From the NCBI GenBank assembly GCA_015698285.1, contig CP048685.1, positions 3,408,060 to 3,472,059 of the forward strand: 64,000 nt of DNA. Reading direction: 5' to 3'. The notes beneath the pieces are model-generated. The model was given only the letters and a program-made list of their open reading frames with translations. It was not told the DNA's origin and ran no database searches. Shown one piece after another: positions 47,988-57,267 of the stretch. The stretch comes from Candidatus Nitronauta litoralis (GTDB lineage Bacteria; Nitrospinota; Nitrospinia; Nitrospinales; Nitrospinaceae). Every line of letters starts with the position of its first letter. The stretch's first letter is position 1. A program made the position numbers and the translations under genes.

Positions 47988-48632
47988 ATGGGGCAAATTA
48001 TATCCATCAGCATCGGAAAACCAAAATCCATACCAGTAAAGAGTTCCCGGCCCATTAAATCCTCTTTTATCAAAACACCTATCGAGAGTAAAATATTTCT
48101 AGGATACGAAGGGTTTGAAAATGATCAGGTTGGAGATCCGCGATTGCACGGAGGTGTTGACAAGGCTGTTTGTGTTTATTGTAAGGAACACTTTGTTTAC
48201 TGGACCAACGAAAAGGGATTAAAATTAAATGCACCAGCATTTGGAGAGAACCTGACCGTTGAAGGCCTTCTTGAAACACAGACTAATATTGGAGATGTTT
48301 TCAATATTGGGCAAGCTCAGGTTCAGGTGAGCCAACCACGACAACCCTGCCATAAGATAAACAAAGTCTACGATAACCAGAAAATGGCTTGCTGGGTCAA
48401 ATCTTCTGGTTTTACGGGATATTACTTTCGGGTGATAGAACAAGGCTGGGTGGCACCTGGTGATAAGGTTATTCGGGTAAGAAAAGGGGAGGGTACTTTT
48501 TCTGTCGATGAAATTAATAGCTTTCTCTCCAAGTCCAAGGGAGAAAATAACCTCCAGAGATTAGCGAAAGCTGTAAAACTGGATTCATTGACAGATGAAT
48601 GGCGTAAACTTCTCAAGAAGCGTTTACCTTAG
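47988..48632 (+). CDS. MOSC-domain protein (YiiM-like)
   Basis: 214 residues: MOSC domain (EGFENDQVGDPRLHGGVDKAVCVYCKEH, FGENLTVEGL, VFNIGQAQVQVSQPRQPCHKI with the conserved Cys, CWVKSSGFTGYYFRVIEQGWV) and a C-terminal three-helix extension. Related proteins reduce N-hydroxylated purines with a molybdenum cofactor. Electron donor unknown. Confidence 0.92.
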   Translation: MGQIISISIGKPKSIPVKSSRPIKSSFIKTPIESKIFLGYEGFENDQVGDPRLHGGVDKAVCVYCKEHFVYWTNEKGLKLNAPAFGENLTVEGLLETQTNIGDVFNIGQAQVQVSQPRQPCHKINKVYDNQKMACWVKSSGFTGYYFRVIEQGWVAPGDKVIRVRKGEGTFSVDEINSFLSKSKGENNLQRLAKAVKLDSLTDEWRKLLKKRLP

Positions 48633-48666
48633 CGAATAACCACCAAAACTTGATGAGGTCTTTTCC

Positions 48667-49248
48667 TTGAAACAGGAAATTCATGAAGAGGAATTGCTGC
48701 AGTTTTTACGTTCCACCTTGCTACTGGAGGGGCCGGGTGACAAGTCCGTTCATGCACTTTTAGGGCATCTTGCGGACCTGGGTTTATTGTCTTCAGCCAG
48801 GGATTCCTTCTGGATTATTGAAGGTATAGACTTCAAAACATCTTCCGCAGAATGGAAGGAAGCCTGGTCCAATAAGGTCCGAAAACTTTGCGAAAGCTCA
48901 AAAGGATTTGCGTTAAAGTATTTTATTAAAGAACTTCCAGAGTCAGTTTCATTAGCGTATCCCGATCCGCAAGGATTTCAAGGTGCAATTTCAGAGGGAG
49001 TTCTAGAAAATAGTGAATCTTCGAAAGGCAATGCTTCATCCAACCTAAGTAATCTGCAAATTGTAAAAAAAGTCGGGCGGCAGCTTTCTCCCTTGATTGA
49101 AATGGAAAATGATTTTCTAAGAAAACTCGAAGGCCCCAATACCAATCGCCAACAAGCAAGGCACATTTTTAATTTTATTATCAGTCGAGTAAAAATGAAA
49201 GGCGAGCCAAGGGAATGGATCCAGCTTAGTCGCCGCCGCCACAAATAA
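48667..49248 (+). CDS. Hypothetical protein
   Basis: 193 residues, not recognised. Soluble and mostly helical, with FLRSTLLLEGPGDKSVHALLGHLADLGLL near the start and a basic tail. TTG at 48667 is the only credible start (no ATG before residue 40); GAGG lies about 8 bases upstream. Lies between the MOSC and lpdA genes with small gaps, so it is probably co-transcribed. Confidence 0.6.
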   Translation: MKQEIHEEELLQFLRSTLLLEGPGDKSVHALLGHLADLGLLSSARDSFWIIEGIDFKTSSAEWKEAWSNKVRKLCESSKGFALKYFIKELPESVSLAYPDPQGFQGAISEGVLENSESSKGNASSNLSNLQIVKKVGRQLSPLIEMENDFLRKLEGPNTNRQQARHIFNFIISRVKMKGEPREWIQLSRRRHK

Positions 49249-49300
49249 AACTCTTCAGGAAAGCCATTCATTCATTATTTTCACCTGGAATTTCTTATTC

Positions 49301-50686
49301 ATGAAAAAACTTCTGGTAATTGGAGCAGGTCCGGGTGGGTACACAGCCGCTTTCTATGCAGCAGACCAGGGATTAGACGTAACTCTGGTTGATACTGAAA
49401 GTCGACTGGGGGGAGTTTGCCTGAACAAAGGCTGCATTCCCTCAAAAGCGCTTTTACATATTGCCAGGTTGATAAATGAAACTCGGGAAGCTGCAGAATG
49501 GGGACTTAAGTTTTCTGACCCGACCATTGACCTGAATGCAATGCGGGCGTGGAAGGATTCCATTATAGGAAAACTCACCAGTGGATTGAAACAATTGAAC
49601 CAACAACGTGGATTGAAGTTTGTTTCCGGACATGCCTCATTTTTGGATTCAAACACCGTCAATATAGAAAACGGGGAAACGGTTTCATTTGACCATTGCC
49701 TCATTGCAACCGGTTCAAGACCAGTTATCCCCGCGGCATTAAATCTGGACAGTCCGCTAATAATGGACTCTACAGAAGCTCTTGAACTCAGAAATATTCC
49801 AGAACGTCTATTAGTCGTTGGCGGAGGTTACATAGGCCTCGAATTAGGGACAGTCTATGCCGCTTTAGGTAGTAAAGTGACCGTAGTCGAAATGACCAAA
49901 GATCTTTTGCCAGGGGTCGACCGGGACCTCGTTCGTATCCTGCAAGCCCGGCTTAGAAAGCAATTCAATCAGATCTTCACTTCAACCAGGCTGGATTCTC
50001 TTGCTGAAAAAAATGGAGTTCTGGAAGCCTGTTTTGAAGGCAAGGAGGAAGTATACGAGTATGACCGAGCCCTTGTTTCCGTAGGTCGAGTTCCAAACAC
50101 CGAAAACCTCTCTCTGGAAAATACTAAGGTCAAATTGACTGACCGCAATTTCATTCAAGTTGACCAAAATTTTAAAACAGAGGAGGGGACTATTTCCGCT
50201 ATAGGAGATGTCATCGGAGGAGCAATGCTGGCTCACAAAGCTTCCCACGAGGCTAAACTTGCTGTCGATTTCCTTCTCAACAAACATATTGAAGAAAAAG
50301 CACCAACAATTCCAGCCGTTGTGTTCACTGACCCGGAAATCGCCCTTTGTGGAATCTCTGAAACAGAGGCGGCAAAATCAGGAAGAGAAGTTCTGGTTTC
50401 CAAATTTCCCTGGGGGGCCTCAGGTCGCGCCACAGCTCTTGGAAGGAACGATGGTTTCACCAAGATAATCACTGAAAAAGAATCCGGGAAAATACTGGGA
50501 GTCGGGATTGTAGGAGTGGGGGCAGGGGAATTGATATCGGAAGGTGTTCTGGCTGTAGAAATGGGCGCAACAGTCAAAGATCTGGCGCATATTGTTCACC
50601 CGCATCCGACCTTATCTGAAACAGTGATGGAAGCGGCGGAAGTGGCAATGGGAATATCCACCCATGTCTATCGAAAAAAAAATTAA
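49301..50686 (+). CDS. lpdA: Dihydrolipoyl dehydrogenase
   Basis: 461-residue FAD/NAD disulfide oxidoreductase (E3) that reoxidises dihydrolipoyl groups of 2-oxoacid dehydrogenases or the glycine cleavage system. FAD site LLVIGAGPGGYTAAFYAADQG, redox pair in GGVCLNKGCIPSKALLH, NAD site LLVVGGGYIGLELGTVYAALG, FAD site TISAIGDVIGGAMLAHKA, and C-terminal HPHPTLSETVMEAA with the catalytic His. No E1/E2 genes are in the window. Confidence 0.95.
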   Translation: MKKLLVIGAGPGGYTAAFYAADQGLDVTLVDTESRLGGVCLNKGCIPSKALLHIARLINETREAAEWGLKFSDPTIDLNAMRAWKDSIIGKLTSGLKQLNQQRGLKFVSGHASFLDSNTVNIENGETVSFDHCLIATGSRPVIPAALNLDSPLIMDSTEALELRNIPERLLVVGGGYIGLELGTVYAALGSKVTVVEMTKDLLPGVDRDLVRILQARLRKQFNQIFTSTRLDSLAEKNGVLEACFEGKEEVYEYDRALVSVGRVPNTENLSLENTKVKLTDRNFIQVDQNFKTEEGTISAIGDVIGGAMLAHKASHEAKLAVDFLLNKHIEEKAPTIPAVVFTDPEIALCGISETEAAKSGREVLVSKFPWGASGRATALGRNDGFTKIITEKESGKILGVGIVGVGAGELISEGVLAVEMGATVKDLAHIVHPHPTLSETVMEAAEVAMGISTHVYRKKN

Positions 50687-50941
50687 TCAGATATCGATAA
50701 CATCATCATCTTTTCGCGGGCCACGGTATTGCATGTTGGGTGGTCTTGGAACTTCCGGACGCCTTTTGCCTGCAAAAAACTGTGCAATCAGTGCCACTCC
50801 GGTTACAACCATCGCCACAACAAAAAATGTAAAAGCGAAAAAGAACAATAGTGAAAACACTATTAAGCCACCAAGGATCATTAAAAGACGGGTCGTCCAC
50901 GGTATCTTCTGACTACCTTCGTTAATTCGAATGAAAAGCAT
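50687..50941 (-). CDS. Small two-segment membrane protein
   Basis: 84 residues. A long hydrophobic stretch (LLMILGGLIVFSLLFFFAFTFFVVAMVVTGVALIAQFFA) holds two membrane passes; the C-terminal tail is hydrophilic and proline-rich (KRRPEVPRPPNMQYRGPRKDDDVIDI). Function unknown. Convergent with lpdA (adjacent stop codons). Confidence 0.72.
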   Translation of the reverse strand: MLFIRINEGSQKIPWTTRLLMILGGLIVFSLLFFFAFTFFVVAMVVTGVALIAQFFAGKRRPEVPRPPNMQYRGPRKDDDVIDI

Positions 50942-50973
50942 TTTTCTCCAGTTTTATTAAGTTATAATGAGAC

Positions 50974-51186
50974 ATGACAAACCAAAGAGACACTTTCATC
51001 ATAGAATGCCCTGAGTGCGGTGTCAAAAACCGAATTAAAGTATACTCAGCTGGAAAGCTTCCCGTTTGCGCCAAATGCAAAACTGCCCTGGTCGACGAAG
51101 AAAAAAACGACGCCCACGCCAAATACTCTCAAAATTTGAAAAAATTTTACGACCTGCCTGGATTTGGTCTTAGAAACGAGAAATAG
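50974..51186 (+). CDS. Small zinc-ribbon protein
   Basis: 70 residues: FIIECPECGVKNRIKVYSAGKLPVCAKCKTALVDE, two CxxC pairs forming a ribbon like the N-terminal ribbon of thioredoxin 2, but with no thioredoxin domain. Probably metal binding. 50 bp before bolA. Confidence 0.78.
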   Translation: MTNQRDTFIIECPECGVKNRIKVYSAGKLPVCAKCKTALVDEEKNDAHAKYSQNLKKFYDLPGFGLRNEK

Positions 51187-51236
51187 AATTGTCCTGATAA
51201 ACCCATTACTAATCTTGATACGCTGAGTTTAACACA

Positions 51237-51530
51237 ATGGATGAAACAGTAGAGATAATTGACCGAATCATGCGTGAAACCCTGGGAGCCACGCATGTCG
51301 ATATTATTGACGAAAGCCATCTGCATAGGGGACACAAAGCCGCAGGAGGAGGAGGGCACTACCACGTGACAGTGGTATCGTCCAAATTTGAAGACGTGAA
51401 CCTGCTGGATCAGCGTCGACTGGTTTATACCGCTCTTGACGACCAGATCAATGGTACCCCTAAACTTATCCACGCCATCCAGATCAAAACCTTTACTCCC
51501 AATGATTGGGAATCAAACCAAAAAGTGTGA
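51237..51530 (+). CDS. BolA-family protein
   Basis: 97 residues. BolA fold: IDRIMRETLGATHVDIIDESHLHRGHKAAGGGGHYHVTVVS with the conserved histidines, and RRLVYTALDDQINGTPKLIHAIQIKTFTP. BolA proteins work with monothiol glutaredoxins in Fe-S cluster handling. Fits the window's other Fe-S related genes (mrp) in theme, not in position. Confidence 0.92.
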   Translation: MDETVEIIDRIMRETLGATHVDIIDESHLHRGHKAAGGGGHYHVTVVSSKFEDVNLLDQRRLVYTALDDQINGTPKLIHAIQIKTFTPNDWESNQKV

Positions 51531-51536
51531 GTCAAA

Positions 51537-52019
51537 TCACTCCCGGTAAATTTCCAACTCCTCACAGTTTTTCAGATTAGGAGACTCGGTCAGCGCCTTA
51601 ATGCCTTCACGGGTGAACTGGTTTTTGTACAAGTCGAGTTTGACGTATTTCTTGCTTGTTTCCGAATCAGCAAAGGCCTGAGCTCCTTCATCACCGATCA
51701 CATTTCCGAACAGTGACAGGTGAGATACTTTGGGCAAATAGGGTGTTTTGGCCAGGAGAACAGCACCCTCATCTCCAATTTCATTGTGATTAAGTGTAAG
51801 AACTTCAAGATTCGGTAAGAATTTACACCTGGCTATCGCTTCTGCTCCTTCATCAGCGATCTGATTATTTGAGTAAACAAACGTCTTCACGTTCTTCAGC
51901 GCGTCTTCTTTTGTCATCAATTCCATTGTTCCACGCAATCCAATAAACTTGTCCCGCAGATTGAGAATGGTCCCATCTTCAGATAGGCCTTCTTTTATTA
52001 AATCTTCGATCCGGCTCAT
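51537..52019 (-). CDS. Short leucine-rich-repeat protein (RNI type)
   Basis: 160 residues. About four ~28-residue repeats of the ribonuclease-inhibitor kind: FVYSNNQIADEGAEAIARCKFL, VLTLNHNEIGDEGAVLLAKTPYL, HLSLFGNVIGDEGAQAFADS, LDLYKNQFTREGIKALTES. No signal peptide, so cytosolic. Probably a protein-protein scaffold. Convergent with bolA. Confidence 0.87.
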   Translation of the reverse strand: MSRIEDLIKEGLSEDGTILNLRDKFIGLRGTMELMTKEDALKNVKTFVYSNNQIADEGAEAIARCKFLPNLEVLTLNHNEIGDEGAVLLAKTPYLPKVSHLSLFGNVIGDEGAQAFADSETSKKYVKLDLYKNQFTREGIKALTESPNLKNCEELEIYRE

Positions 52020-52192
52020 GCGCCTCCTAAGGGATTTATAAGTTTTATATTTACTGGTCTATTCTATCAGAGCAGAGTACCTGCACCGAAGTTTTTTCAA
52101 TATTCGCTGGATTTCTATGAATTTCTACAACGTTGTAACACAAATTTTCGATTCAATTTAATCCCTTTTGAAAAGAGAAGATTTTTTCCCAT

Positions 52193-52223
52193 AAAAAAAC
52201 CCGGCTGCTTACGCAACCGGGCT
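52193..52223 (-). terminator. Terminator after the cytochrome c/bd-like oxidase genes
   Basis: On the minus strand: GCCCGGTTGC, loop GTAA, GCAGCCGGG then TTTTTTTA. It lies 26-56 bp after the stop of the diheme cytochrome. Confidence 0.88.
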
Positions 52224-52248
52224 TGTATAAATCAAATCTATTTTCAGG

Positions 52249-53526
52249 CTATAACAGGTCTTCCTGAAATAGTCCCTCTTTGGTCCATCTCTCGACCTCT
52301 TCTTTGGATGGAATCGGTGGAACCTCTACCCGTTTAACTTCAGGAGCTTTAGGATCCAACGGTGAGTGGAACGTTCTGGCGTACGCCTCCGCTTTCCACA
52401 GATACAGGTGAGGAAACATCAGACCCCAAGGGGCCATAGGTGTACCGTCAACGCCACGAGTAACCCGTTTGTAATAGAGTTCATCCGGCCAATCCTTCAG
52501 GACCTTGTCAACGTGATCGGGCATTTTGTCAGTATCAGGACCATTGGGGTCTCGGAAATCAAATGCACCCGTCATCATAGGAATACCATCAGCGCCATGA
52601 CAAACAGCACAATTGAGACCTTCGGTGACGGGTTCCTTACCTTCAAAGACCAATTTCCCTTCTTCAATTATTTTTGGGTCGTCCCACCAGGTCCACTGGT
52701 TCGGGAATTTACCCTCAACCGGGATATGAGTCGGGTCACGCAATGTTTTGAGATAAGCCACCAGCGATTGCAACTCAACCTTACTCAGGTCTTCACCATA
52801 ATAAGTGGGCATAGCTTTTTTCGATTTTGGATCCTCAAATCCTGGCGACTGTATTTTTCTCGGATCTACAATCTGCTCCAGAATATAATCAAACGAGTAT
52901 AGACCGATTTGTTTGGTGCCAAGGTTAGGTCCACGGTCCGAGTTGCCTTCCCAGAAAACCTTATGACAGTTAAAGCATTTATTTCCCTCAAAAATCTCAC
53001 GACCCGCAGCAATTGCCTCTGGCCCTGGAACAAACTTGGTGATAGGTGGTTTGTCTATTTTCTTAACCTCTTCCACCGGATCAAATTGGGGAAGCTGGGC
53101 GGTAATGGTAATAAATAGCATCGAGGGAATCAGGTAAGTCATGATCAGGCGGAAGTTGGATTGCGCCATTCCTTTTTCAACACTGAGCTTTTTCAGGTCA
53201 AGGATTATGAAATAAACAAGGCCGACAATCACAAAAGAAACAAACTCAATCTGCCACCAGACTGGAAACCCTAATTTCCCGGCCGCAATCCAGGCAATAA
53301 CAGCTATGACCGCGGCAACGGGAATTTTAAAGCCAATATTTTTAACAAAGCTTTTTTCTTTAAGCGGACCTGCGCCCTTTAACAGAAGAATTGTGTAAAG
53401 GAATGTCAGGAAGGCGAGGCCAACCCCCATGGACCACGGTGGGTTAAAACTGAAAAAGTCCCCACAGATATATCCAAATACAAAGGCTCCTAGAGTCGGC
53501 CCGAAAATTTTGGCAAGTTTTTTCAT
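52249..53526 (-). CDS. Membrane-anchored diheme cytochrome c
   Basis: 425 residues. The N-terminal ~150 residues hold about four membrane segments (GAFVFGYICGDFF, LAFLTFLYTILLL, VAAVIAVIAWIAAG, FVSFVIVGLVYFIIL, LIPSMLFITITAQL); the periplasmic part has two CxxCH heme sites, CFNCHKVFW and CAVCHGADG, each in a cytochrome c-like domain (AAGREIFEGNK..., EEGKLVFEGKEP...). It follows the bd-like oxidase by 38 bp and probably passes electrons to it from a periplasmic donor. Such a pair is known from nitrite oxidisers; the assignment to nitrite oxidation is inference. Confidence 0.88.
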   Translation of the reverse strand: MKKLAKIFGPTLGAFVFGYICGDFFSFNPPWSMGVGLAFLTFLYTILLLKGAGPLKEKSFVKNIGFKIPVAAVIAVIAWIAAGKLGFPVWWQIEFVSFVIVGLVYFIILDLKKLSVEKGMAQSNFRLIMTYLIPSMLFITITAQLPQFDPVEEVKKIDKPPITKFVPGPEAIAAGREIFEGNKCFNCHKVFWEGNSDRGPNLGTKQIGLYSFDYILEQIVDPRKIQSPGFEDPKSKKAMPTYYGEDLSKVELQSLVAYLKTLRDPTHIPVEGKFPNQWTWWDDPKIIEEGKLVFEGKEPVTEGLNCAVCHGADGIPMMTGAFDFRDPNGPDTDKMPDHVDKVLKDWPDELYYKRVTRGVDGTPMAPWGLMFPHLYLWKAEAYARTFHSPLDPKAPEVKRVEVPPIPSKEEVERWTKEGLFQEDLL

Positions 53527-53564
53527 AGTCCACCAAAGAAGATTAACAACTTAATTCCCTGTTA

Positions 53565-55691
53565 TTACTCCGCCATTTGCGGAGCAGCAGAAGCCGGTAC
53601 TTCTTTCTTTTTTCCTTTCGGGTATTTGATACCCAACCAGATAATTGCTGTCATGATGATAAAGAAAGTCCACACAATGAACGTGACAAACTGTCCAGAC
53701 TCCGCAAGCGTTGGAGCGTATTTTTCAGGTGTCACATCTCTGAATACTTTGTAAATATGGAAATTCATCCGGGAAAGTTCACGAATAACGCCCATCCAGC
53801 TCATCAACCAGATGTCTGTGAAACCCATGAAGATCAGGATGTAAGGACCTAATGGATTGATCTTGCCCCAGCTGATTTTTCCTGTTTTAGTCGAGATCGT
53901 ATAAAAAATGTAGTTGATCAGCGTAACACCCACCAACGCAAAAGCTGCCGTGTTCTTGGAAACCATCAGCGCCAGAAATGCAAGATTATCGGGAAGCACC
54001 ATGGCTTCATTCATGCCAGGTTCCGGCATCATCGTCGCAAAGAAACGTCTTGGGGTGAACCAGATGGTGGCAGCGCACACGATCAAAATAAAACCAAGTT
54101 TCATTGCAGGGAAAAACCGTTGCGCATTCTCAATGCGCTTCATACTCACCCACATATAAACATTACTAGCGGTGAACATGGTTCCGATCAATAATCCCTG
54201 CACTAGCATGAACATGGATTCACGATCGGACATGATGTACATGCCGATGGTCGCATCGTACTGGTAAATTTCCCGGACAAAGATGTAACCCATAGCGGGG
54301 AGGGGAATCATGATGATCACGCCAATCGCGTTACCCACATACCCCATCCAATCGTAATACTCTTTTTCTTTTTTATCAGTCGACCACAAATACATGTACG
54401 CCGCGATGACCCCGACCATGAATCCACCAAAAGTCCCATTACCGACAAGACGGTGGTAGTTGAGAGGCATCCACGTCATATTTGTCAGGCGGTCCCATTC
54501 GGTCATAGCGGTGAACATATCCGCATATGGTTTTGGTGGAGTCTGCATGAAGGTCGCCGGACCATCAAGCGCACAAAGCAGGGACAGTCCCAGAATATTC
54601 AGAATGACGCCAAGAACAATGTGTCGACCTTTTTTATTTGATTTGTTCAGCGGATCCCAGGAGTACACGTAAATGTACATGATGATGGTTTCCAAAATGA
54701 ACAGAGTTGGATACCCGATCATGAACAGAACGGGAAACGCAGTGACCAGATAGGATATGAAATCCTTGTAGGCCACCATCATGATGAACAGGAAGAGGCC
54801 TCCAGTGAGCGCCGTGAAGCTATAACAGATCCCGATAACTTTTGTGATCTCGTGCGCCAGGCGCTCGAATTTGAAGTCCGCTTCTGCAAACATGATTTTA
54901 TTTGCAAGCAAACCACCGACAGCGCCGTTAATAATGGCACAAATAATCTGATTCAGATGGACATGTTCTACATTGATTGTGGGAAAGCACATTGCCGTAC
55001 CCACTACAGCACCAATGGCTATAGAGGGTAATATCCCTATACACTTGTGAAAGAAGTTCAGAAAGCTGACTGTCAATGCTGCAAATGCACAGGCCCACAT
55101 CCCGAACAAGACACCATGATGTATGTCTACAATTATTTCGCCGATGATCCCGATAGTCACCCCGATCAGGACAGCCAGGAAGGTATTAGCCAGAATTATG
55201 GAAGCCCGCACACCCCGGGTCCGCCTTGCTCCCATGACTTCCATAATGACCACGAACATCGGGCAGCCCAGAATGAAGGATGCAAACAGGATATGCATCT
55301 GCGCCGCAAACCAGGTCGCCTTGCGGTTGCTCCATCCGTCAATATCTTCATTGGAGAATTGCGGGGCCTTGACATCTTTAGCAAGACCAATGTCAGTCAA
55401 ATAAGAGAGATCAGGTTCTTCTTCACCTTCTTCACCCCCTTCTTCGTCACCTTCACCGTCACCTTCTTCATCGTCTTCGTCCTCATCATCCTCATCTTCA
55501 TCGTCTTCATACTCTTCGTCTTCATCTTCTTGAGCATACGCAGAAGAAATTCCGATATTGAAGGATCCACCGGTAAGGCTTTGCAGGGCAGAAGTACCTG
55601 GTCCCCAGGCAAAAACTGCCAAAGCCAGTACCCAGACAATAGTGGTTAAAAGAAAATTGAACTTTTTCTGAGGGGATGCGGAGGTTTCCAT
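53565..55691 (-). CDS. Cytochrome bd-like terminal oxidase subunit with acidic tract
   Basis: 708 residues. An N-terminal signal or first membrane segment ends at SAYA|Q and is followed by about 38 residues nearly all Asp/Glu/Gly (residues ~56-93). The rest has 14 or so hydrophobic segments. Residues 120-330 resemble CydA (WFAAQMHILFASFILGCPMFV with the His, GIIGEIIVDIHHGVLFGMW, LFLIMMVAYKDF-like region), and later histidines (MPLNYHRLVGNGTFGGFM) may bind heme or copper. It fits the bd-like oxidases of Nitrospira/Nitrospina, larger than classical CydA (about 520), and no cydB gene follows. Function as an O2 reductase is likely but unproven. Confidence 0.82.
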   Translation of the reverse strand: METSASPQKKFNFLLTTIVWVLALAVFAWGPGTSALQSLTGGSFNIGISSAYAQEDEDEEYEDDEDEDDEDEDDEEGDGEGDEEGGEEGEEEPDLSYLTDIGLAKDVKAPQFSNEDIDGWSNRKATWFAAQMHILFASFILGCPMFVVIMEVMGARRTRGVRASIILANTFLAVLIGVTIGIIGEIIVDIHHGVLFGMWACAFAALTVSFLNFFHKCIGILPSIAIGAVVGTAMCFPTINVEHVHLNQIICAIINGAVGGLLANKIMFAEADFKFERLAHEITKVIGICYSFTALTGGLFLFIMMVAYKDFISYLVTAFPVLFMIGYPTLFILETIIMYIYVYSWDPLNKSNKKGRHIVLGVILNILGLSLLCALDGPATFMQTPPKPYADMFTAMTEWDRLTNMTWMPLNYHRLVGNGTFGGFMVGVIAAYMYLWSTDKKEKEYYDWMGYVGNAIGVIIMIPLPAMGYIFVREIYQYDATIGMYIMSDRESMFMLVQGLLIGTMFTASNVYMWVSMKRIENAQRFFPAMKLGFILIVCAATIWFTPRRFFATMMPEPGMNEAMVLPDNLAFLALMVSKNTAAFALVGVTLINYIFYTISTKTGKISWGKINPLGPYILIFMGFTDIWLMSWMGVIRELSRMNFHIYKVFRDVTPEKYAPTLAESGQFVTFIVWTFFIIMTAIIWLGIKYPKGKKKEVPASAAPQMAE

Positions 55692-56017
55692 TAAACGATC
55701 CCTAAATTAGGTGAAGGAGCACGGGTTAAAGGAGTACCGGGTTGCCTTTTTGACTGGAAATTACTAAGGGCCATTCCTGATCAAGAACCGAGTAACTGGT
55801 TTCAGGCAATCACTAACCCTTTTCAAACCCTTCTTAAAGACACAATTCGGTTAAGTCCGACCCAGTAAAGGTGCCCTTAAAAGGCTAGAGAATTATCATA
55901 GGGGTTATTTAAAGTCAAGGATTTTGTCCTTAAGGGATGTAGTCCAAGACCTTAAGATAAAAGCGATTAATAAATAAATCGGGTTTTAAGAAAAGATGTT
56001 TCCCAAACTTCCCAAAT
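55692..56017. other. Promoter region of the bd-like oxidase genes
   Basis: About 325 bp with no ORF between the oxidase start and the small membrane protein gene at 56018. A GGATCGTTTAATGG stretch sits at the oxidase start codon; an AT-rich block (55955-55985) may include the promoter. No operator is recognised. Confidence 0.4.
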
Positions 56018-56218
56018 TTAAAGCTGCCCATCGGTGGAATCCGAGGTCAAACCAGGGACAATGAGCAATCCAAAACCCAGGGAAACGCAAAACACGGAAA
56101 GGAGGCCAACAGGGACTCTGGCAGATTCACCAGCCATATCTCGGACAGACATGACGAAAAGATAACTTCCAAGTCCTAACAAGGCAAGGCCAATTCCCCT
56201 GACTTTTAATGTCTTCAC
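56018..56218 (-). CDS. Small two-segment membrane protein
   Basis: 66 residues with two hydrophobic segments (IGLALLGLGSYLFVMSV and LLSVFCVSLGFGLLIVPG). I chose GTG at 56218 because it overlaps the rlmN stop (GTGA) and has GGAG upstream; the longer open frame from 56272 would overlap rlmN by over 50 bp. Function unknown. Confidence 0.6.
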   Translation of the reverse strand: MKTLKVRGIGLALLGLGSYLFVMSVRDMAGESARVPVGLLSVFCVSLGFGLLIVPGLTSDSTDGQL

Positions 56219-57267
56219 GAGATTTTCTCCAAACTTGTTTGTGGAAACGACTCTGCAGCTAACTGCCCACATGCGCCCAGAATGTCGGTCCCTCGGTTTT
56301 TCCTGACAAAGGTCGAATAGTGCTTTGAAACCAGATAATCGCGGAACAGTTCAACCTGACTTTCTTCAGGAGCCTCATAGGCAGAACCCTCATACCAGTT
56401 AAAGGGAATCAGGTTAATTTTACAGGGGAAACCGGATAGTAATCTGGAAAGCCTCCTGGCATCTTCCATCCTGTCATTGATTCCTCCAAGCAAAACATAC
56501 TCAACGGTGATACGCCTTCCTGCTTTAAGTGGAAAGTCCTGCAGGCAGGCAATGAGTGTTTCAATCGGATATTTTTTGTTGATAGGCATTATCTTGTCAC
56601 GGGTCGGATTGTCGGTTGCATTTAAAGAGACCGCAAGATTGACATTCAAACCCTCGTTACCAAAGTCGCGTATTTTATCAACCAGCCCACTTGTGGAAAC
56701 GGTAACTTTGCGGATGGGAAACCGTAGCGCTTCAGTCGATATCAAGAGCTTGATGGCATCCACGACTGCGGCATAATTGTCCAGAGGTTCTCCCATGCCC
56801 ATCATGACGATATTAGTCACTTGTTTATCTTGAGGAAGGTCATCATTTACCGCCATGTACTGACCCAGTATTTCACCCGCAGTAAGCTGCTCTTTCAATC
56901 CAAGAGTTCCCGTCAGACAAAAGGAGCAAGCGAGCCTGCAACCCACCTGGCTTGATATACACAATGTCCTTCGATCCCCATCAGGCATCCAAATGCTTTC
57001 TACCTGCCCCCCATTGGCCAGTTCAAACAAGTATTTAATCGAACCATCTTCCGAATGTGTCCTTGATTTAATCTTTGGAAGACAAAGACTGAAATGCTCT
57101 TGTAGTTTTTCTTTTAAGGCTTTGGAAACATTGGACATTCCCTCAAAATCCCGGCAACCTCGTTGGTAAACCCATCCCAGGATTTGATGAGACCTGTACG
57201 AAGCTTCCCCCCAATCTGCCAGGACCTGCTTCAGCTTGTCTTCTGGTAGCCCAATAATATCAATCAC
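56215..57267 (-). CDS. rlmN: 23S rRNA (adenine-2503-C2)-methyltransferase RlmN
   Basis: 350-residue radical SAM enzyme that methylates A2503 of 23S rRNA and A37 of some tRNAs. Cluster motif CRLACSFC (CxxxCxxC), VMMGMGEPLDNY, VSLNATDNPTRDKIMP and the second catalytic cysteine in ILGACGQLAAE. Typical length and N-terminal domain (YRSHQILGWVYQRGCRDFEGMSNVSKALKEKL). Confidence 0.96.
   Translation of the reverse strand: MIDIIGLPEDKLKQVLADWGEASYRSHQILGWVYQRGCRDFEGMSNVSKALKEKLQEHFSLCLPKIKSRTHSEDGSIKYLFELANGGQVESIWMPDGDRRTLCISSQVGCRLACSFCLTGTLGLKEQLTAGEILGQYMAVNDDLPQDKQVTNIVMMGMGEPLDNYAAVVDAIKLLISTEALRFPIRKVTVSTSGLVDKIRDFGNEGLNVNLAVSLNATDNPTRDKIMPINKKYPIETLIACLQDFPLKAGRRITVEYVLLGGINDRMEDARRLSRLLSGFPCKINLIPFNWYEGSAYEAPEESQVELFRDYLVSKHYSTFVRKNRGTDILGACGQLAAESFPQTSLEKIS

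Noticed and set aside
55047..55649. Long plus-strand ORF opposite the bd-like oxidase
   Set aside because: It is the complement of the acidic tract and membrane segments; its Phe/Val-rich translation has no start signals and the minus-strand protein is clearly real.
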